Shown one piece after another: positions 1-10,285 of a stretch of DNA of 64,000 nt. Location: assembly GCA_948144175.1 (NCBI GenBank), contig CANXME010002321.1, positions 186,001 to 250,000 of the forward strand. Reading direction: 5' to 3'. The DNA is from Closterium sp. NIES-65. Lineage: Eukaryota; Streptophyta; Zygnematophyceae; Desmidiales; Closteriaceae. Made by a program: the position numbers and the translations under genes. How positions within the stretch are numbered: position 1 is the stretch's first letter; each line of letters begins with the position of its first letter. Under the pieces are notes generated by a model. The model ran no database searches, was not told the origin of the DNA, and saw only the letters and a list, made by a program, of their open reading frames with translations.

Positions 1-1894
1 GCTCCCCCTTGTGCCCTTGCACCGGCAGCGGCCCCACCAAGTCCATGTGGACCAGCTCCAACGGCTTTTTGCTCCTGCCAGCCACACTATGGAAGGGGAA
101 ACGGGTGAACTTTGAAAGGAGGCAAATTTCACAGTTATCATCGGGTGGTTGTCCGTTCAGCTTTAAGCCCTTAACGGCTCCATCCTTCTCCAGCTGCTTC
201 AGCAAAGGCATTGCCACATGCCCCAAACGTCGGTGTGCAGTTGCCCAATCTGTCTCCCCAGATCTGGCCGACACTTTCACACCAACCCCTCCAACGGCGT
301 TGCACTCCCCCTGGGATGCAGACCCCTCTCCAGCCTGCCCCCCACCGTGCCACGCCAGCGCCGGCAGCTGCCACATAGATCTGTACACGTCCTTGCTCTC
401 GTGCAGATCCCAAAGCACCCGATTGCCCAGCTTCCCCTTATAAGTGCGAGCCCCATCCGTGTTGGTGTTCACCCCAGCCTTGCCAAGCTTACGGAGGGAG
501 ATGAGGTTGGCCTTCAGGTCGGGGACGAGGAGAACGTCGTGCAGCACCACCGGCTTGCCATCCGCTCCCTTAAATGCAGCTCGTCCCGCACCAGCCACCT
601 TCAACATGTGTCCAGAGGCAGAGCACACCTCATTAATCGGTGCAGCGCGTACGTCGTCCAGCAGGTCCTTGCGCGGCGTCATTGTCCAAGCAGCGCCTGT
701 GTCCAAAACCCAATAGTCCAGGGGGTGCAGCTCTGCTCCAGCCTTAGCAGATGCGTCTCCTTGCTCCCCCTTGTCTCCCATATGGAAGAATTGGCCCGCG
801 GTGCGCTCCTTCTTCTTCTCCGCACCGCCGTTGCCCTTCGGGTTGTTGTCGGACGAATCAGCGACCATGTTGGCGCCGTTTTTCTGGTTCCTCCGCGCGC
901 CGCCATCCTGGTGACGATTCTGGGGGGTCCATCCATCGGGTTTCTTATAGCACAAAAACCAGGGATGCCCTTCCTTCTCACAATACCAGCAACTCCCTTT
1001 CATTTTGCCACCAGCACCCGACTTGCCCCCACGTCCAGATTTCGCACCGCGACCCCAACCGGTACCTCCTTGTTGGTCGTTGGAGTCGTCGTCTTTCTTT
1101 GCACCGCGTCCAGCACCACCGAAGCCACGTCCTTTGCCACGTCGGCTCCCTTGCATCCCGTAGCCGCTGCTGCCGTCGTCTCCACCCCTCAGTTGGCGGC
1201 GACGGAAGTCCTCCTCCAGAATCTTCGTCCGCACCCACTCGAGCGTCCACAAGCTCTGGTTCTGCGGCAGGCTCAATCCGCTCGTAAATTGAAGCCACGA
1301 TTCCGGCAGCAGCGAGAGCATCTTCAAGCACTTTGTTTGCTCCGGGTAGGTGATTCCTGCGGTCGCCAACTTCGCGTAGAGGTCGCGCAATTTGTCCAGG
1401 ACAGGTTGCACCGGCTCTCCCTCGCTCAGGCGCAACGCGGACAGCTCCCTCTCCAGCATCAATGTTGCAACAACGGAGGTCGGGGCGTGCAGCTCCTTCA
1501 ACACCGTCCACGCCTTCGGACCGCACTCAACCTCCGGTAGCAGGTGCATGACGTGGTGACGCTGGTTCAGCTCCAAACTCTGCGACATCAAGTAGTAGCC
1601 AGCCGAGGCGCGCTCGTCCCAATCTTCCTGAAGGGCGGGGTCACTCGGTCTAGGCTCCTCCCCAATCATTAGTTTCAGCAATCCGATTTGACGGAAATAA
1701 AGTTGCATTTTCCAGGCCCAATCATCATAGCCCTCACCATTGAACTTCTCGACGGTGAAGTTTTTCAGCACCTCCTTGATCAGCGAGCCCTGGCTTGTTC
1801 GCGCTCCCCTTGGCGCAGAAACACCAGAATCATGGCTGCCGCTACGATCTTGGGCTGAAGATTCACCAGCTACCGCCGAGGTGTTGCCCGCCAT
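1..1894 (-). CDS. Copia-1 Gag-Pol polyprotein, C-terminal part beyond window
   Basis: Reading the minus strand from the ATG at 1894 gives one frame with no stop to base 1 (about 631 codons), so the gene continues outside the window. Residues 1-295 are Gag. A CCHC zinc knuckle (CWYCEKEGHPWFLC, CX2CX4HX4C) lies near 955-995. An aspartic protease site (VLDTGAAW, with DTG as catalytic triad) lies near 690-715. The integrase zinc region (HRRLGH ... CEICLLSKF) lies at about 90-230, followed by the start of the integrase core (HMDLVGP). This is the PR-INT order of Ty1/copia. The ATG follows a primer-binding site by about 30 bases. Unlike most copias here, this stretch has no visible lesion, so it may be a recent copy. 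The missing RT and RNase H cannot be judged. Confidence 0.85.
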   Translation of the reverse strand, partial: MAGNTSAVAGESSAQDRSGSHDSGVSAPRGARTSQGSLIKEVLKNFTVEKFNGEGYDDWAWKMQLYFRQIGLLKLMIGEEPRPSDPALQEDWDERASAGYYLMSQSLELNQRHHVMHLLPEVECGPKAWTVLKELHAPTSVVATLMLERELSALRLSEGEPVQPVLDKLRDLYAKLATAGITYPEQTKCLKMLSLLPESWLQFTSGLSLPQNQSLWTLEWVRTKILEEDFRRRQLRGGDDGSSGYGMQGSRRGKGRGFGGAGRGAKKDDDSNDQQGGTGWGRGAKSGRGGKSGAGGKMKGSCWYCEKEGHPWFLCYKKPDGWTPQNRHQDGGARRNQKNGANMVADSSDNNPKGNGGAEKKKERTAGQFFHMGDKGEQGDASAKAGAELHPLDYWVLDTGAAWTMTPRKDLLDDVRAAPINEVCSASGHMLKVAGAGRAAFKGADGKPVVLHDVLLVPDLKANLISLRKLGKAGVNTNTDGARTYKGKLGNRVLWDLHESKDVYRSMWQLPALAWHGGGQAGEGSASQGECNAVGGVGVKVSARSGETDWATAHRRLGHVAMPLLKQLEKDGAVKGLKLNGQPPDDNCEICLLSKFTRFPFHSVAGRSKKPLELVHMDLVGPLPVQGHKGE

Positions 1895-1925
1895 AGCTAC
1901 CTATATCGAGGATCACTATAACGCA

Positions 1926-1937
1926 GCTCTGATACCA
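1926..1937 (-). other. Primer-binding site of Copia-1 (initiator Met tRNA type)
   Basis: The minus strand reads TGGTATCAGAGC, the usual copia match to the 3' end of initiator Met tRNA. It lies three bases inside the presumed LTR end at 1941 and just upstream of the Gag ATG at 1894, which fixes the direction of the element. Confidence 0.85.
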
Positions 1938-1940
1938 GCT

Positions 1941-2340
1941 TGTTGGTGTAAGGGCCTAATAAACTCAAGCTATTAAGACTTTATCACACTTAAAACCTCT
2001 CCTCGGGGTCACCTCCAAGGGTCCTTGGGTGCCTGGTACAAGACCAGCCCCTATCCTCGGGTCCGAGTTTGTAGAGAGAGGGATCAAGAGGGACTTAGTC
2101 AAAACAGCAAGAGTACCTTGAGCGTCGCGCAGCGTATCGTGCAGACCGTCGACCGGATTAAGCTGAGAATTTGCTATATCGAAGCTCACTCTAAGAGCTT
2201 TAAAATAAGCCAAGTTGCCTCGCGAAAAGTTCTGCCATTACGAAGTTATGGCTCGGACAGCGTTAGCCTAGCGTTGGAGTGCTAGCATACTAGCGTTGAC
2301 TCGGGTAGCATTCCGCCGTCGCATCGCGTAGAAAACGAAA
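1941..2340 (-). repeat. 5' LTR of Copia-1 (outer boundary not resolved)
   Basis: Sequence outside the primer-binding site begins TGTTGGTG on the plus strand, so in element orientation the LTR ends ...CACCAACA. The matching outer end and the target duplication could not be found, because the partner LTR is outside the window. The end coordinate is a guess; the LTR may extend to about 2700. Confidence 0.4.
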
Positions 2341-2417
2341 TTCCAGCAAGGAAGGAATTCGCTTGAATCAATTTCACTATATTCAGGTACAAACAGAGAA
2401 GGAATAAAATAGCTCTA

Positions 2418-2660
2418 GCTAGCAAGGACCTTGGGAATCAACCTGGGAACAACCAGGGATGATCCCAAAGTAATTCCAAGCAACAGAACCAACCTGGCTG
2501 GACAAAATAGCAGGTGATAGGTTGGTGAACAACCTCTGGTTCTGTTTTTCCAACCTGGGAAAACAACAACCAGGTTCAGGTCCTAAAAACAGAACCTGTT
2601 TTGTCTTTGCCCAACCAGCCAAATGCTGGTTTCGCTGGTTTCCCCTGGCCCTGTAGCATG
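2418..2660. repeat. Inverted-repeat-rich noncoding stretch (AACCTGG/CCAGGTT)
   Basis: Short copies of AACCTGG, AACCAGG and their complements recur on both strands about ten times (for example near 2440, 2495, 2550 and 2570), with a local palindrome around 2590 (AACAGAACCTGTTTT). The stretch can fold into several hairpins. It may be the outer part of the Copia-1 LTR or a separate non-coding repeat. No coding signal is visible. Confidence 0.4.
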
Positions 2661-3049
2661 CAGATACAGACAAACAACATCCAACCTTCACCTAAATTGT
2701 ACCCCTATAGTGCCTGCCCTGCTACACTATAGTCAACCAAACAAAACAGTACAATTTCGAGTTGGATAGAACTGAATCTGCGCAATCAAGTAAGTTGAAC
2801 CGCAAAGCTTCCATCTTGGGTTCCTTTGCGAGCTCGTCCTTTCTGCTTGTACTGTTCATAGCGCGTACAATGTTATGCCGCTGCGCACATTTTGCGAGTA
2901 CCTGCAAATGCTTCAAGCGAAAATTGCGAAAGCAAACAAACACACGAACATACCATTCACACGCAAATGCATTCGCACACGCATACTCGTACAAACAGAC
3001 GGCAGGATGTCGTGCAATGTGAATTTGCACCCAACAGATCCGAGGCGAG
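2661..3049. other. Unassigned sequence between Copia-1 and Gypsy-1
   Basis: Open frames are short and match nothing recognisable. A stretch near 2935-2995 has alternating CACG/CATACG dinucleotides. It sits where the LTR, primer site and N-terminal Gag of Gypsy-1 should be, so it probably marks a deletion or rearrangement junction. Confidence 0.4.
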
Positions 3050-3376
3050 GGGTCATGGACGCAGTTTTGGGAAGCTTTAATTCAACGCTTCGAACCAATC
3101 AATTCCAGCTACATGGCGCGGCAGCAGATTCATCAGCAAAAACAGTTCGGCAGTGTAACACAGTACACACAGCAGATGGAGAGCCTCTTCAACCGAATTA
3201 CCGACCTGACCGAAGGGGAAAAAATCCAAGAGTATACTGAGGGGCTAAAGATGGAAATCCGCCAACAAGTGATTGCCGCGAACTACAACAACTACCACGA
3301 CATGGTGTGTGCAGCAGAGAGATTCGATGCGCTGATGCGATGTGAACCCGAGACACGACGCCACGTGCCAAACTGA
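3050..3376 (+). pseudogene. Gypsy-1 Gag core (retrotrans_gag domain), N-terminus missing
   Basis: From the TGG at 3056 the frame reads a typical retrotransposon Gag segment (WTQFWEALIQRFEP, then SVTQYTQQME and AAERFDAL), closely matching the Gag of Gypsy-D on the minus strand at 34390-34830. About 100 N-terminal residues seen in Gypsy-D are missing. The frame stops at TGA 3374-3376 but stays open in the same register into the next segment, so the stop is a point lesion. Gag would form the virus-like particle. Confidence 0.8.
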
Positions 3377-4783
3377 TCATTTGGCACGAAGCGATCGGCA
3401 CCACCCACGACCGCCGACCCAATGGATATCGACAAGATCGACGCGAAGCAGCAGCCGACAAAATATGAGAAGTGCAAATTTTGCGGCGGAGCAGGACATC
3501 GACTCTTGGCATGTTGGAAAATGAAGAAGGCACGAGCGGAGCTGCAGGGAAACAACAGTGCGACATCCACGATGGCGAAAAAAGGAGGACATGATGGCGC
3601 GAAATTAAAACGCCACGACCAGCCGGCAACAGGGGAAATCGCCGAGACAAATGGAGGCTCTGCGAAACAAGACTCTGCACCGACCGAGAAACTCCAGCCG
3701 AACACCCCCGAGAGTAAGAATATTTTCTCTCGAAGTTTTCAAGCCTTTAAAAAATTCAGGGGAGATTTCAAGGCCAAGAAAAAGCCTTCAGACATTATTC
3801 AGGTACCTGAGAAGTTGGGCAAACCACTCCGGAGCGTTGAAAAGGGTCATGCATTCCAAGGAGTTAATATTCTCTCCCCGCAGCATAGTGTTAAGGCTCC
3901 CCATTGCCCACAGGAGAAGCCTACACAGCTGCAAATGCTTAAGGGAAGGTTCCAGGCCAAGACGAAGCTGAATCGGCCTCGGATAAAGCCTTCTAACCCA
4001 ACTCAGTTGAAAACTGATATGGAGTCAGCAGCTTCGAGCGCAGGACCGAGGGACGATCTATTCGACATACCCTACGATCCTATAAGCGAGACCATCTACG
4101 GTTACTCGGAGCAGCAAAAACCACTACTACTCGAGGTGATCTGCAATGGGCGACGCCTCCAGGCAATGGTGGACAGTGGTGCATCCCACTCGGTGTGCGA
4201 CCGCGAGACGTTGGAGAAAATTGGAGAATTTTCGGAGGAGACCAAGTTCTCGGCAACAACGGTGGACGGTACGAAACTTCCCATCCACGGCGAAGCATCA
4301 CTGCAGCTGCACATGGGGGCGCTGAGGTGGAAGCCGACGTTGCCGATCACGAACATCAAGAGCTTAGATTTCATCTTGGGGCGAAATTTCTTGAAGCGGT
4401 TCAACCCCGAGATCGACTGGGTCAACAGGAAGGCGTGCATCTACAACAACGGGAAACGAGTGGAGCTGCGAAGCTGGACGGATACAGGGAACATTCCTGA
4501 AACGACACTGGCACGGTTCGAACGGACGGTGAACGAGAGTAACACGGGTTACTTAGCACTGGTTATGGCAGCAACAGAGAAGGAGAAGCCGAGTTCGGAG
4601 CTACCTGCAGCAGTGAAGGAGGTCTTGGAGCAGTACAAAGATATATTGCCCGACGACCTACCCGCAGGAGTACCTCCAGCACGCACCCACGAGCATGAGA
4701 TCATGGAGGAACCAGGTGCGAAACTCGTCTCACGTGCACCATACCGACTAAGTCCGACCGAACTGACAGACATAAAGAAATAG
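3377..4783 (+). pseudogene. Gypsy-1 nucleocapsid knuckle, aspartic protease and RT N-terminus
   Basis: In frame with the Gag core. It carries a CCHC knuckle (CKFCGGAGHRLLAC) near 3472-3515, a basic linker, then a retropepsin site (MVDSGASHSVCD) near 4165-4205 with DSG as active triad. The N-terminal RT segment follows ([10 protein letters not shown]). It ends at TAG 4781-4783, where Gypsy-D has Gln in the same context (KKQIEYLL), so CAG to TAG is the likely lesion. Length and order fit a chromovirus Gag-Pol. Confidence 0.85.
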
Positions 4784-5472
4784 ATAGAATATCTACTGGA
4801 CAGACAACTGATCCGCCCATCCACCTCTCCCTATGGTGCACCAGTCCTCTTCACTCCAAAACCAGACGGCAGTCTAAGGATGTGCATCAACTACCGCGCA
4901 CTGAACAAACAGACAGTAAAAAACAAATATCCCATACCGCGCATAGACGACCTATTGGATCAACTGCGTTGAGCAACAGTATTTTCGAAGCTGGACCTAC
5001 GATCGGGTTACTGGCAGATCAAGATGGCAGACAACTCGGTCCACAAGACGGCGTTCCGTACCAGATACGGCTCCTACGAATACTTGGTGATGCCGTTCGG
5101 ACTCTGCAACGCACCAGCAACGTTTCAGGCGGAGATGAATCACATCTTACGACCCCTACTGGACGAGTGCGTAGTGGTGTACCTGGACGACATTCTTATC
5201 TACTCCAAGAACATGAAGGAGCACGTGGAGCATCTGCGGAAGGTGTTCGAGATCCTGCGGAACAACAAGTTCTACGTGAAGCTGTCGAAGAGCGACTTCG
5301 CCTTGAAGAAGGTGCAGTTTCTCGGGCACATGGTGAGTGCCGGGGGCGTACACGTGGACCCGCGGAAGATCGAAGCCGTCAAGAAATGGAAAGTACCGGA
5401 GAACGTGAAGGAGTTGCAGCAGCTCCTAGGCTTCGCCAACTACTACAACAGGTTTGTGCCGCAGTACGCTAA
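4784..5472 (+). pseudogene. Gypsy-1 reverse transcriptase palm
   Basis: Same frame as the preceding segment. It begins [18 protein letters not shown] and contains [16 protein letters not shown], an in-frame TGA at 4970-4972 (a Gly site in Gypsy-D), SKLDLRSGYWQIK, LVMPFGLCNAPATFQ and the intact catalytic motif [12 protein letters not shown] near 5170. After [15 protein letters not shown] the register changes at about 5470. RT copies the element RNA into DNA inside the particle. The catalytic residues survive although the gene is broken. Confidence 0.85.
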
Positions 5473-6333
5473 GAGCAGCGATACTGACCAACCTACTGAA
5501 AAAGGATACGCCCTACAAATGGGATACCCCTCATCAACAAGCCATGGAGCAGCTACAGACAGCACTGACTACAGCGCCAGTACTCATCTTGCCGGATCCA
5601 GACAAGGACTACGTGGTGGAAGCAGACGCTAGTGACCAAGCTGTCGGAGCAGTACTGATGCAGGATTACGGACGCAGTTTGCAGCCCATCGCCTACCTCA
5701 GTAAGAAGCTACTCGGAGCAAAACTGAACTACCCCATCCATGACAAGGAAGCCTTAGCGATCGTCATAGCCTTCAAGGCGTGTAGGTGTTACCTAGAGGG
5801 AGCCAAGACTACAGTCTATACTGACCACTGCAGTCTCAAATACCTGAAGTCGCAGCCGACGCTCTCACGACGACAGGTGCGGTGGGTGGACTTCCTGGAA
5901 ACTCACTTCCACTACGACATCGTCTACAAGCCCGGGCTACACAACAAGGCAGACGCGTTGAGCCGCCCCGGACATGTAGCAGGCATCTAGCTCGACGGGA
6001 TGAACCCTCTGCTCAAGGGTCTATTCCAACATGGGTACTCCGTGGACGCAGAGATTGCTACAGCACAGACCAAGAAGCTGTTACAGTGGGAGAAAGACTT
6101 AGCTGTAAGGAAGGGTTCAGGAAAGATTTGGGTACCGAATTATGCCCCGCTACGGCAGATCCTATTGGAGGAGTTTCACGACGTACCTTACGCGGGACAT
6201 TTCGGGAGCAACAAGACGTTAGCAGGGATAGCGAAGTATTACTACTGGCCCGGGATGGCAGCAGACATGCAGCAGTTCGTCACCTCTTGCGACACGTGCC
6301 AGCGGATAAAGAGTAGCAAGCAGAAAAAGCAGG
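5473..6333 (+). pseudogene. Gypsy-1 RNase H and integrase zinc domain
   Basis: After the frameshift the frame reads LTNLLKKDTPYKW and the RNase H domain (EADASDQAVGAVL, NYPIHDKEALAIV, YTDHCSLKYL). TAG 5988-5990 interrupts it in frame, in a region where Gypsy-D has His. The integrase HHCC zinc region follows (YAGHFGSNKTLAGIAK, SCDTCQRIKSSKQKK). An extra base at about 6333 shifts the register before the integrase core. RNase H removes template RNA; the zinc domain helps integrase multimerise. Confidence 0.85.
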
Positions 6334-7450
6334 GTTACTTCAGCCTCTACCCGTACCGGAACAGCCATGGCAGGTCGCTAGCCTCGACTTCATCACAGGA
6401 CTTCCTTCAATCTCACGGGGACATGATTCCATCCTCGTAGTGATAGATAAGTTCTCCAAAATGGGTCACTTCATACCGACCAACGCCACAGCTATAGCTG
6501 AAGTAACTGCTCGCCTCTTCTTCGACCGCGTCATCACCATCCACGGCATCCCTGCTACACTCATCTCAGACAGAGACCCTAAATTCACCAGTAAGTTCTG
6601 GAAGGAACTCATGGGACTGTTGGGGACAAAGCTTGCAATGTCTTCAGCATACCACCCCCAGACTGACGGACAGACAGAGCGACTCAATCAAGTGGTTGAA
6701 CAGTTACTGCGCACAGCTTGCAAGGACGACGTCAGCCACTCGAACACACAGTTACCGACCCTAGAGTTTGCTTACAACAACGCATCACATGCGGCCACAG
6801 GGAAAACTCCTTTCTTCTTGTGTTACGGAAGGGAATCACTCACACCACAGCAGCAAACTACACCGGCACACGTCCAAGCCGCACATGACTTCGTCACCAC
6901 CATGCAGCAGCTATGGGAGAAGACTCAGCGACGACTTACCACGATGCAGACCTCCCAGAAGCAGTATGCCGATCGTCAGCGACGTGATCACTCAGTAGCA
7001 GTCGGAGATCAGGTGCTTCTTGACACGCGCAACTTGAACCTGTCTCACCTCCCATCCAAACTCCGGCCTCGCTTCTGTGGTCCTTTTCTCGTTGAAGCAC
7101 AGGTGACACCAGTAACATTCCGCTTGCGCTTACCAGATACATGGAAGCTTCAGAACGCTTTCCATGTCCAGCTACTGAAGCCCTACAAGGACCCCAGCCA
7201 ACAGTTCCAGGGACGGCAGCTACCACCACCACCACCACCTGTTCTCATACAGGATGAACCTGAGTACGAAGTGGAGCGCATTCTCACTCATCGGCGCCGC
7301 GGCGGCAAGACCCTTGAGTTCCTGATACGCTGGAAGGGATACGACCCCACTGAGAACAGTTGGGTTGCAGAAGCTGATATGGGCAATGCACGCCGTGCTC
7401 TCAAGGACAATCTTGTCAAGCAGGGTGTATCTCACGCCACCCAGCTTTGA
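6334..7450 (+). pseudogene. Gypsy-1 integrase core with GPF motif and chromodomain
   Basis: The frame from the shift to TGA 7448-7450 has integrase D,D,E context: VVIDKFSKMGHF, LISDRDPKFTSKF and QTDGQTERLNQ. A GPY/F-type motif (LRPRFCGPFLVEAQV) follows near 7060. A proline stretch leads to a C-terminal chromodomain (YEVERILTHRR, FLIRWKGYDPTENSWV) at about 7258-7375, with aromatic-cage residues kept. A chromodomain at the C-terminus of integrase defines chromoviruses and directs insertion to heterochromatin marks. This segment has no internal stop. Confidence 0.9.
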
Positions 7451-7459
7451 GGGGGGGAC
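7451..7459 (+). other. Polypurine tract of Gypsy-1
   Basis: GGGGGGGAC directly follows the integrase stop codon and lies one base before the 3' LTR start. This is the expected plus-strand primer position. Confidence 0.8.
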
Positions 7460-7460
7460 G

Positions 7461-7836
7461 TGTGAGAGTACGACGGCTTATGCCAGCTATGCTTGCTTGC
7501 CTTACTTTATTATGCTCTTTCTAGCATAGGATAATTATATGCATGCATGAATTGCTTGATTTCCTAGGCTAGGTGCTTTCCTATATTTTATTCTAGTTAT
7601 AGCACCGAGCTAGGTTGCGTGCACTAAATTCTGGCTTTTCGGTTGCCACCGAATTGCCTTCTACCGAATTCAGTAAGGATCTGTTCGGGGCGCTTCGCGA
7701 CCCGCGGAACCTTCGCGTAACACCTGGCTACGGGGCCTTGTGTCGAGCCTATATAGAGCCTCTTGTTGTACCCAGGTGATCATTCAATTTGATTCAATTC
7801 ACATTCTGTTTTCTGAGCTCGATCCAGATCCTCACA
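7461..7836 (+). repeat. 3' LTR of Gypsy-1
   Basis: A 376-bp LTR bounded by the inverted ends TGTGAG and CTCACA. The polypurine tract adjoins its left end. The right end abuts the truncated RT of Copia-A on the minus strand. No partner LTR exists in the window. Confidence 0.85.
7748..7758 (+). promoter_or_regulatory. Putative TATA box in Gypsy-1 LTR
   Basis: TATATAG at about 7750 lies in the 3' third of the LTR, where the U3 promoter of LTR elements usually sits. No promoter test is possible from sequence alone. Confidence 0.4.
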
Positions 7837-8809
7837 CCTTCTTCCCAGGAGGCAGCTCACACAACTCCCAAGTCTCATTCTCCAGCAGAGAGTCATACTC
7901 CTCCTTCACACTCTGCTTCCACTTTTCAGCATCAGGCCCGCTCAATGCCTCAGCCAGCGTCTTGGGCCCAGGGATGGCTGCCCAGTAGCAGTGTGCTATC
8001 TCTTCCTTATCACACTGCTCAGCCACACTTCCAGCCCTTACCACCTTTGGCTTGCCAAAGCTCAGATAGGTCAGCCTGTTAGGAGGGCACACATCCCTCC
8101 TAGGACTGTCAGCCGTACGTTTGGCACCTTGTGGAACACCTTGCTCCTCCTGCTACTGCGGCTGCTGCTGCTGTTGCTGCTACTCCTCCACCTCAGGTTC
8201 TTCCCCATCCTCAGTCACCCCAGAGATCTCCTCCTCTGAAACAGTGACCTGCAGTTGTCTCGAAGGCCGCTGCACCTCATCGACCTCAATGATCAGTGGT
8301 GTTGTAGGAAGCTTTTGCTGCTCCTGCTTCCATTCCTTGTAGTACAAGGACTCAAGGAACTTCACATCCCTTGACACAGTCAGCTGCTGGCTCGTCAAGT
8401 CCCATATCAACCAGCCCTTGTGGTCCTTGGCAAGACCCAAGTGCACACCCCATCTCCCAGAAGCTTCCAACTTTCCCCTCTTCTCATTCGGTACATGAAA
8501 CACCACCATGCACCCGTAGGCTCTCAGCATGTTCACCGCTGGTGCACTCCCATACCACTTGGTGTAGGGGACCCACTGCTTGTCCCCCACAGTCGCCAGC
8601 ACCCTATTCTTCACAAGGGCGACCTGCCGCAGTGCAGTCGCCCAAAACGGATCCGGCAGCCCTGCATGCCCAAGGAGAGTGCGAGCACCTTCCTGCAGGG
8701 TCCGGTTGAACCGCTCAGCCACGCCGTTCTGCTGAGGGTTGTAGGGCACCGTGAGCTGATGCTGGATCCCCTTCTTCTTCAGCACCGCTTCAAAATCAGC
8801 GCCAATAAA
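7837..8809 (-). pseudogene. Copia-A integrase C-terminal half and RT start, truncated
   Basis: In the same frame as the upstream pieces: end of integrase (PYNPQQNGVAERFNRTL, WGVHLGLAKDHKGW), a Gln-rich linker, then the RT N-terminal segment (AEALSGPDAEKWKQSV, ENETWELCELPPGKK). The sequence is cut at 7837 by the Gypsy-1 LTR. TAG codons at 8180-8182 and about 8153 lie in the CAG-rich linker; the first is also present at the same place in Copia-A2 (52805). The rest of RT and RNase H is not in the window. Confidence 0.85.
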
Positions 8810-10285
8810 TTATCCGCCGTTGTCAGTGCGGATCACCTTCACCTTGTGTCCGCTCTCCCTTTGAGCTCTCGGCATCCACTCCTTAAGATCAACCGCTGGC
8901 ACCTCCCCCTTAGTCTTGAGAGGGTACACCCACACCGCACGCGTGTGGTCGTCCACAATCGTCAAGAAGTAGCGGCTGCCCGAGAGAGAAAGAGCCCTCG
9001 TGGGGCCCACCACATCCATGTGCACTAGTGCAAGTGGTGCCTTGGCTGGTCCCGTGCTGCTGCTGAAGGGAAACTTCGTGAATTTGGTCTCAAGGCAGGT
9101 AGGGCAGCTCCCAATCTCCTTTGCTGCCCCCTTCACCTCCAACCCCTTCAAGCACCCATCCGTTATCAACTTCTGCAGCATAGGAATGTTCACATGGCAC
9201 AGCCTCTCATGCCACGTCTCCCAATCAGCCTCACCACTCCCAGATGAAGCCCTTGCCCATGCAGCTGTCGCATCCACGCCAGCAAGCACCTCACCATGTG
9301 GCTGCTGTGGCTGCTGCACCTTCTTGACTGCATCCAGGGCCCCATCAATTGGTGTAGTCTCCTCTCCTCCCGCAGTTGCTTTAGCCGCTCCCGCTGCCTT
9401 TGCCGTTGCTGGTGGTTTCCCATTCCAAGGGATGATGGGCAGCTGCCACAAGTCCTTGATGCAGCTGCTCTTCTCCTCCAAGTTCCACAGCAGCAACTTC
9501 CCAAGCTTTGCACGGCAGCTGGTTGGGCCGAAGGTAACTTCAGCCTTGCTCTTCTGCAGCCGACGCACAGAAAGAAGGTTAGCGGACAAACCTTCAACCA
9601 ACAGCACATTCCCAAACCCCACAAGCTCTCCATTGGCTCCCATCACCTTGGCATTCCCAACATCTATCACAGGGAGCAAAGCACCTGAAGCGGCAGCCAC
9701 AAACTTGATCTTCCCAGGAGGTTTTACCTCATCAAGCAAATCTGCCTGTGGGGTCATATGACTCGTGCAACCTGAATCGATCGCCCAGTGAGTGAGGGGG
9801 TGCATCACAACCTTCCCAACTGAACCCACATCACCCCCACTCCCTTGCACATCCTCAACCATGAGGAACATCCCAGGGTCGGCTTTACCTTGTGCACCAT
9901 CACCTTGTGCACCTGAACCTTGCACAGCGCCACCGCGTGCACGTTCACCACTTGGCGGCTTCATGCCTGGAGGGGCCCATCCCTCAGGCCGGCTGAAACA
10001 CTTGAACCACGGGTGTCCAGCCTTCTTGCAGTACCAGCACGCACCCTCCATTTGGGTGCTCCCCCTGCCACCAGAGCTCCCATGCCATTCATTGTAGTCA
10101 CCTCGGCCTCTCCCTCTGCCAAAGCCTCTCCCACGGCCTCGGCCTCTCCCACCCCCTCTTCCTCTGCTGCCTCCTGCAGCTCCATACCCCTCAGCAGTTT
10201 TGTTGGCAGCACCACCTCCCGTGTGGCGCTTGCGGAAGTCCTCCTGCAGAATCTGCTGCCGTAGCCACTCAGGCGTCCATTTGTC
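8810..10285 (-). pseudogene. Copia-A nucleocapsid, protease and integrase N-terminal half
   Basis: Continuous frame from the Gag stop at 10286 to TAA 8810-8812. It has an Arg/Gly-rich tract, a CCHC knuckle (CWYCKKAGHPWFKC) near 10010-10050, protease WAIDSGCTSHMTP near 9745-9785, the GAG_pre-integrase zinc region (WHERLCHVNIP, CPTCLETKFTKFPF) near 9100-9215, and the integrase core start (HMDVVGPTRALS, IVDDHTRAVWVYP, RTDNGG). The stop replaces Glu of the DNGGEF motif seen in Copia-A2. This is a copia protease plus integrase. Confidence 0.85.

Larger units (their letters stand above)
3050..7836 (+). mobile_element. Gypsy-1, 5'-truncated Ty3/gypsy chromovirus
   Basis: The order Gag core, CCHC knuckle, protease, RT, RNase H, integrase, chromodomain, polypurine tract and 3' LTR identifies a Ty3/gypsy chromovirus on the plus strand. 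The 5' LTR, primer site and N-terminal Gag are absent. The coding region has at least four in-frame stops (3374 TGA, 4781 TAG, 4970 TGA, 5988 TAG) and two frameshifts (about 5470 and 6333), so it cannot make its own protein. The right end butts directly onto the broken RT of Copia-A, which suggests insertion there. Gypsy-D (21276-35630) is a relative. Confidence 0.9.

Noticed and set aside
218-1540. 440-codon plus-strand frame
   Set aside because: It lies opposite the undamaged Copia-1 Gag-Pol frame, which has clear domains. The plus frame has no recognisable motif.
3422-7450. Endogenous retrovirus or pararetrovirus
   Set aside because: No envelope, movement protein or viral coat gene is present; C-terminal chromodomain and gene order place it among chromovirus retrotransposons.
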